This document shows, piece after piece, positions 23,245 to 27,092 of a DNA stretch of 27,092 nt. Position 1 is the first letter of the stretch. The number at the start of each line of letters is the position of its first letter. The notes beneath the pieces were generated by a model. The model worked only from the letters and a program-made list of their open reading frames with translations, was not told the origin of the DNA and made no database searches. Origin of the DNA: Saprospiraceae bacterium (GTDB lineage: Bacteria; Bacteroidota; Bacteroidia; Chitinophagales; Saprospiraceae); the NCBI GenBank assembly GCA_020436865.1, contig JAGQXA010000020.1:1-27092 (forward strand). Reading direction: 5' to 3'. A program made the translations under genes and the position numbers.

Positions 23245-24363
23245 ATGAAAAACAAAAGTATTGTCTGGCTCTTCCTCGGCGCAGCGCTCTTCTTCAGCCC
23301 GAGTTGCGAAAAGAATCCCATCGACACCCTCTGTAGCCCGAATGTCCTCAACCTCGACAAATTCGAAGAAGCCCTGCTCGCCGAACTCGACGGCCAGGTA
23401 ATGGGCTATGCCTACATCATTTCGCAGGATGGCGTCTCTAAGCGATCCGGCGCCGACGGATGGGCCCGCACCGGTACCGACGGACAAAAGGCCATGAGCA
23501 TCAACGAGAAAATGCAGGTGGCCAGCGTCAGCAAGAACATCACGACCGCCGCCGCCCTGGCCGTTTGCGAACTGAAAGGCATCGATGTAAATGCCTCGAT
23601 CGCCGATTATCTGCCCCCGCACTGGAGCCTCGGTCCCGGCATCAACAATGTATCGATCTACGACTTGCTCTGGCAAGGCGCCGGACTCAACACCCTCGGC
23701 ACTCAGAACTTCTCCGCTACGCGCTACGACTCGCTGCAGGCCTACATCGCCGCCGGCGCCCAGCAACCCAAAGTCCGAACCTACTCCAATACGCACCACG
23801 GGATGTTCCGGGTACTCCTGCCCCGCATGTGGGACGTACCGCGCCCGGCCGACGGCAGCTACGATGAAGATTTCTGCACTTCCGTCTACAAGCAGTGCGT
23901 ACAGAAAGTGTTGTTCGAGAAGATCGGCATCTTCAATACCGATTGCAAGCCCCCCGCCAACAACCCCTTGCTGGGCTACTCCGGCCCCAATGACAATGCA
24001 GGCTCCGGAGGCACCTCCGACTTCAGCGATGTGGCGGGAGGGACCGGATGGAATTTGACCGCCGAAGAAACGGCCAAATACTGGGCTTACCTCTGGCATA
24101 GTAACACCCTGATCAACCAGCAATCGCGCGATCTGATGCGCAACAATACGCTGGGCCTCTGGAACTCGGTCAACGGCGACAAAGGCCTCTACTACTGCAA
24201 ACTCGGCGGTTGGAACTTCGGCGGCAACGACTGGATGCGCTCGGCCGTCATGCATTTCCCCGACGGCGTACAAGTGACCCTGTTCGTCAATTCCCCCAAC
24301 ACCAACGGCAAAGCGCTCAACAACCTGTGCCGCGATGCCTACGACAACGGCTTCGGCTGCTGA
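23245..24363 (+). CDS. Serine beta-lactamase-like (class C / DD-peptidase fold) lipoprotein
   Basis: A 372-residue protein starting at the ATG at 23245, which gives a lipoprotein signal (MKNKSIVWLFLGAALFFSPSC, Cys21); an upstream ATG would add 26 residues before it. The S-x-x-K motif SVSK at 94-97 provides the nucleophile Ser94 and Lys97, in the usual context QVASVSKNITTAAAL. YSN at 180-182 is the second motif (Y-x-N). The third motif (K-T-G or H-x-G) is not obvious; GGWNFGG near 321-327 occupies the place. It has nine cysteines in all, so disulfides are likely after export. Members include esterases, D-aminopeptidases and penicillin-binding proteins; true beta-lactamase activity should not be assumed. 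It is transcribed alone and ends before a strong bidirectional terminator. Confidence 0.88.
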   Translation: MKNKSIVWLFLGAALFFSPSCEKNPIDTLCSPNVLNLDKFEEALLAELDGQVMGYAYIISQDGVSKRSGADGWARTGTDGQKAMSINEKMQVASVSKNITTAAALAVCELKGIDVNASIADYLPPHWSLGPGINNVSIYDLLWQGAGLNTLGTQNFSATRYDSLQAYIAAGAQQPKVRTYSNTHHGMFRVLLPRMWDVPRPADGSYDEDFCTSVYKQCVQKVLFEKIGIFNTDCKPPANNPLLGYSGPNDNAGSGGTSDFSDVAGGTGWNLTAEETAKYWAYLWHSNTLINQQSRDLMRNNTLGLWNSVNGDKGLYYCKLGGWNFGGNDWMRSAVMHFPDGVQVTLFVNSPNTNGKALNNLCRDAYDNGFGC

Positions 24364-24418
24364 TCCCACAACCCGATCGATCCCAATGCCGATTTTCCCA
24401 TGAATATCCCCCCATCAA

Positions 24419-24448
24419 AAAAGGGGCTCCGTCCGCGGAGCCCCTTTT
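24419..24448. terminator. Bidirectional terminator between serine hydrolase and aminopeptidase genes
   Basis: AAAAGGGGCTCC (24419-24430) and GGAGCCCCTTTT (24437-24448) form a perfect 12-base stem around GTCCGC, with an A run on the left and a T run on the right. It can end transcription from both convergent genes. Confidence 0.88.
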
Positions 24449-24462
24449 CTCTCATCACACTC

Positions 24463-24536
24463 AAACGCACTCTCACACCTGCCTGCCGATCCCGACAATT
24501 GTCTGGACGGCGGAGGCAGGCTCACACTCCTTTCAC
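24463..24536 (-). repeat. 3'-end element of the aminopeptidase gene, related to 22239-22323
   Basis: From the coding end outward on the minus strand: GTGAAAGGAGTGTGA (Val-Lys-Gly-Val-stop), then GCCTGCC, a GACAATTGTC palindrome, GGCAGGC, and GTGTGAGAGTG. The same pieces occur at the response regulator 3' end: coding end, GAGTGAGAGTG tract, GCCTGCC, GGCAGG. The order of tract and hairpin differs. Confidence 0.45.
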
Positions 24537-25829
24537 TACCTCCATATTCATCAACTCCTCGATCTCTTCCGCCTCGATCGGGATTTCAGCCATCAGGTCG
24601 ATCGGCCCATGGTCGGTAACGAGGATGTCGTTCTCGAGGCGAATGCCCAGGTCTTCCTCCGGAATGTAGATGCCCGGCTCGCAGGTGAAGACCATCCCAG
24701 CCTGGATGGGATCGTAACGGCTACCCCTGTCATGCACGTCGAGCCCCAGATGATGGGAGGTTCCATGCATGAAATAGCGCTTGTAGGCGGGAAAGTTCTT
24801 GTCCTGGTTCTTGATGTCGGCAGCATCGAGGAGGCCCAGCCCGACCAGCTCGCTTTCCATCAGCTTGCCGACCTCCTTATGGTACTCTTCCAGCAATACG
24901 CCCGGCACCAGCATTTGCCGGGCAGCCTTTAACACCGACAGCACCGAATCGTACACAGCGCGTTGCCGCCGGGTAAACCGACCGCTTACCGGGATGGTCC
25001 GGCTCAGGTCGGCCGCATAGTTAGCGTATTCGGCCCCGAAGTCGAGCAACAGAAGATCGCCGTCGGCGCAAACCCGGTTATTTTGCACGTAGTGCAACAC
25101 GCAGGAGTTGGCCCCGGAGGCGATGATCGGTTCATAGGCATGGCCGTTGGCACGGTTGCGCAGGAATTCATGCGTGATCTCGGCTTCGATCTCGAATTCG
25201 GCCACTTCGGGACGCACCATTTTCAGTACTCTGTTGAACGCCTTTCCGGTAATGTCGATCGACTGGCGGATCACTTCCACTTCATAGGTGGTCTTGATCA
25301 TGGCCAGCTTCTTGAGCACCGGCTGCGCGCGCTGAAATTGATGCGCGGGATAGCGCTCTTTGAGTTGCCGGGCAAAGCGCAGGTTACGCGTTGGCACTTC
25401 CGATCGAAAGTGGTCGTGTTCGTTGAGGTTGACGTAAATATTTCTGGCCAACAGGATCAATTCGTGAAGGATGCCGTCCATCTCGTCGAGCCAGTGGATC
25501 CGCTGGATGCCGGATACGGCCCGCGCTTGTTCCTTGGTATATTTTTCCCCCTCCCAGCGTCGGATGTGGTCGTTGGTCCGCTTGATGAACGCCAACTCCC
25601 GAAAACCCTCCTTGACACAGTCGGGAAAGAGGACGACCACCGTTTCTTCCTGATCGAGCCCGGAAAGGTAGAACAGATCGGCGTTCTGCCTAAAGGGAAA
25701 ATAGCTGTCGCCGCTGCGCGGCATCAGGTCGTTGCTATGAAAAATGGCAATCGACCCGGGCTCCATCTCGCGCACGAAACGGCGGCGATTGAGTTCGAAC
25801 AGTTCGGTGGGAAGCACTTCGTATTTCAT
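24522..25829 (-). CDS. pepP: Xaa-Pro aminopeptidase (M24B)
   Basis: A 435-residue cytoplasmic metallopeptidase close in length to E. coli PepP. The N-terminal creatinase-type domain starts with a typical FELNRRRFVREMEPGSIAIF region and has FYLSGLDQEETVVVL. The catalytic pita-bread domain supplies the five metal ligands: Asp263 in LLLDFGAEY, Asp274 in YAADLSRT, His359 in HGTSHHLGLDVHD, Glu384 in TCEPGIYIP and Glu399 in RLENDILV. It removes N-terminal residues preceding proline, using two Mn ions. The gene is 27 bases downstream of the DUF1232 gene and seems to be the last of a four-gene run. Its final Val-Val-Lys-Gly-Val is encoded within the 3' repeat element. Confidence 0.95.
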   Translation of the reverse strand: MKYEVLPTELFELNRRRFVREMEPGSIAIFHSNDLMPRSGDSYFPFRQNADLFYLSGLDQEETVVVLFPDCVKEGFRELAFIKRTNDHIRRWEGEKYTKEQARAVSGIQRIHWLDEMDGILHELILLARNIYVNLNEHDHFRSEVPTRNLRFARQLKERYPAHQFQRAQPVLKKLAMIKTTYEVEVIRQSIDITGKAFNRVLKMVRPEVAEFEIEAEITHEFLRNRANGHAYEPIIASGANSCVLHYVQNNRVCADGDLLLLDFGAEYANYAADLSRTIPVSGRFTRRQRAVYDSVLSVLKAARQMLVPGVLLEEYHKEVGKLMESELVGLGLLDAADIKNQDKNFPAYKRYFMHGTSHHLGLDVHDRGSRYDPIQAGMVFTCEPGIYIPEEDLGIRLENDILVTDHGPIDLMAEIPIEAEEIEELMNMEVVKGV

Positions 25830-25856
25830 CGGGCGTCGAAATTTTCAGAAGCTGGA

Positions 25857-26243
25857 TCAAAGGCGTTTATCCACCTCGACCAAGGTGGCCGGATCGTAGG
25901 AACCAAACCACTTACCCAGCTTTTCCCGGGCTTTTTCGCGGATCTCCTCGTCGACATAGCAGGCAATGGTCACCAGCCCGAAGCTCAGTACTCCGATATC
26001 GTCGGTGTAGCCGATCACCGGGGTCAGGTCGGGTAGCGCATCGAGCGGCGATAGCAAATATCCCAATGTGCCAAGGATAATGTTGCGCGCCCAGAGCGGC
26101 GTTTCCCTCCTTTTGAAAGCATAGAACAGGAGTAGGACCGTATAGGTGGTACGGAGCCCAATCTGCCTCGCCACCCGGGTCAGCACGCGCCACATCCGTG
26201 ACTCGGAAAAGGCCGGTATATACATCTTGAATGGATTCTTCAT
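25857..26243 (-). CDS. DUF1232 (YkvA-type) membrane protein
   Basis: A 128-residue protein. Its central hydrophobic stretch ends in YLLSPLDALPDLTPVIGYTDD (around residues 66-86, named here by its start and end), which is the diagnostic DUF1232 pattern: a Ser-Pro-x-Asp-x-x-P-D turn followed by a Gly-Tyr-x-Asp-Asp motif. Two hydrophobic segments flank it, and the C-terminal part is charged (DEEIREKAREKLGKWFG). The function of the family is unknown. It begins six bases after the stop of the small membrane protein gene and ends 27 bases before pepP, so it is probably in the same operon. Confidence 0.9.
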   Translation of the reverse strand: MKNPFKMYIPAFSESRMWRVLTRVARQIGLRTTYTVLLLFYAFKRRETPLWARNIILGTLGYLLSPLDALPDLTPVIGYTDDIGVLSFGLVTIACYVDEEIREKAREKLGKWFGSYDPATLVEVDKRL

Positions 26244-26249
26244 GATCGT

Positions 26250-26579
26250 TCAATCTTTGAGGCGCCCCAACAGCTCTTCGTAGACTTTCACCCGCTTGCG
26301 GTTCATCCCGAATGAACCATGCCGGGGAGCACTATACACAAAATACAACGCTCCAACTGCCAGGATAGTGGCGGTAAAGGCACTTATCCCGAAGTAAAAG
26401 AGCGAAAAACAGTAAAGCAAGAACCAGGGAATGCCGACCCACAGGTCTCTGTTCATCGCCTGCTTACACTGTCGGACCTTCTCTTCCAATTGGGCCACAG
26501 CGGGCGGGCTCTTCAGCAGTTCTTCCCGTTCTTTCCGCGGAAGCGGGGTCACGATCTGCTCCAGTTCTCTTCGCTTCAC
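26250..26579 (-). CDS. Small two-helix membrane protein of unknown function
   Basis: A 109-residue protein read from a GTG at 26579; no ATG fits better upstream. A charged N-terminal half (LPRKEREELLKSPPAVAQLE) looks like a soluble helix, followed by two transmembrane helices (DLWVGIPWFLLYCFSLFYFG and FTATILAVGALYFVYSA) separated by a very short turn, and a basic tail. It resembles the small 2TM proteins common in Bacteroidota, but I cannot name a family. Tight spacing (six bases) to the DUF1232 gene suggests co-translation. Confidence 0.75.
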   Translation of the reverse strand: MKRRELEQIVTPLPRKEREELLKSPPAVAQLEEKVRQCKQAMNRDLWVGIPWFLLYCFSLFYFGISAFTATILAVGALYFVYSAPRHGSFGMNRKRVKVYEELLGRLKD

Positions 26580-26633
26580 TACTTTTAACGGGAAACTTAC
26601 AAATTAATTCGCAATTGAAAACGGCCAAACCGA

Positions 26634-27092
26634 TCAACGGCGCCATTTGTCGGTCAGAAGGGTCTCGACCTGGCCTGCAACCTCCAGGCCGGCATTGCGA
26701 CCCTCGCCTTCGAACAGCAATTTCTCCCCCTCGTACAAGCGCAGCTCGATCCGGGCCTGCATGCTCTCATTCACCTTGCCGGTCATGTTCCCGGAAATGG
26801 GCGACAGCAACACGCCGCCTTCGGCCTGCCGCGCGCATAGTTCCAGCCGGTTCCGCCGGTCGGCAAAAGCCAGGCGCACTTCTCCCTCGCCCAGGATGGC
26901 CTTCATGCGGGCGCCGGTGTAGGTGGCGAAGCGATAAAGCCGCTCGCCATGCAAAAACCCAACGATGTAGCCCACAAACGAGCTACCGAGCCAGGGAATG
27001 TTCGCTACCGAAGCCATGACCGAGGTCCGCCCTTCCGCATCGAAATGGTTGGTCTGCGTCCAGATCCAGGCATTGGGGAACGAACGGCCCCA
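26634..27092 (-). CDS. Tocopherol cyclase family protein, partial (N-terminus outside window)
   Basis: The frame is open from the right edge to the stop at 26634, giving 152 residues; an internal ATG at 27017 is not the true start because the conserved sequence continues before it (WGRSFPNAWIWTQTNHF). That motif, with SVANIPWLGSSFVGYIVGFL, the middle LELCARQAEGGVLLSPISG and the end LLFEGEGRNAGLEVAGQ, is the pattern of the C-terminal part of the tocopherol cyclase family. Plant and cyanobacterial members close the chromanol ring of vitamin E. Bacterial homologues in non-phototrophs are widespread, and their substrate is unknown, so cyclase activity should not be assumed. It heads the run leading to pepP. 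Confidence 0.82.
   Translation of the reverse strand, partial: WGRSFPNAWIWTQTNHFDAEGRTSVMASVANIPWLGSSFVGYIVGFLHGERLYRFATYTGARMKAILGEGEVRLAFADRRNRLELCARQAEGGVLLSPISGNMTGKVNESMQARIELRLYEGEKLLFEGEGRNAGLEVAGQVETLLTDKWRR

Noticed and set aside
23218..24369. Open frame of about 383 codons opposite the serine hydrolase
   Set aside because: Antisense shadow. The plus-strand frame has a lipoprotein signal and catalytic motifs; the reverse one has none.
24963..26036. Open frame of about 357 codons on the plus strand across pepP and the DUF1232 gene
   Set aside because: It crosses two well-supported minus-strand genes and their junction, and shows no domain.

Overview
The window looks like chromosome from a member of the Bacteroidota, probably a Saprospira/Lewinella-type lineage. 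Supporting signs are a type IX secretion sorting domain on a large secreted protein, many short lipoprotein signals, a Bacteroidota-type promoter (TTGG, 18 bases, TACCTTTG) in front of atpD, an atpD-atpC pair standing apart from the other ATP synthase genes, and an 81-residue epsilon subunit. Base composition is moderately GC-rich throughout. I see no phage, transposase, CRISPR array, rRNA or tRNA. The lineage is an inference; the features it rests on are read from the sequence.

Layout. 1-1850 (-): GH3 beta-glucosidase-type lipoprotein, running off the left edge. 2114-6272 (-): a two-gene unit, a repeat protein with a tail-fibre-like C-terminus followed by a BNR-repeat protein carrying a type IX sorting domain. 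6736-7868: a divergent nicotinamide riboside kinase-like gene and pnuC, a likely NAD salvage pair. 7905-8312 (-): small lipoprotein. 8421-9191 (+): exodeoxyribonuclease III. 9229-12732 (-): a TPR-like lipoprotein followed by three tandem exported thioredoxin-fold proteins. 12950-13672 (-): GH25 lysozyme-like lipoprotein. 13924-15135 (+): class III aminotransferase. 15230-17024 (+): atpD-atpC, closed by a strong terminator. 17147-22226 (+): a giant exported protein of unknown function and a small repeat-built protein 28 bases downstream. 22309-23019 (-): OmpR-type response regulator with no kinase nearby. 23245-24363 (+): serine beta-lactamase-like lipoprotein. 24522-27092 (-): an operon-like run of a tocopherol cyclase family gene (cut by the right edge), a small membrane protein, a DUF1232 protein and Xaa-Pro aminopeptidase.

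Most of the window is housekeeping or envelope functions. The parts least explained by known families are: (1) the 17147-22226 pair, an exported, mostly helical protein of about 1430 residues with a possible C-terminal beta-barrel, next to a protein built from four ~45-residue alpha/beta repeats; (2) a ~139-base intergenic repeat in two copies (1903-2041 and 6571-6709) containing tandem palindromes; (3) the thioredoxin triplication, in which one copy lacks the C-terminal domain; and (4) related GC-hairpin/GAGTGTGAG sequences at the 3' ends of two unrelated minus-strand genes, which both end in Val-Val-Lys-Gly-Val.

Several genes end inside or against long perfect hairpins, including at convergent junctions (7853-7883, 9190-9222, 24419-24448). 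I see nothing that clearly forms a defence system, biosynthetic cluster or mobile island.
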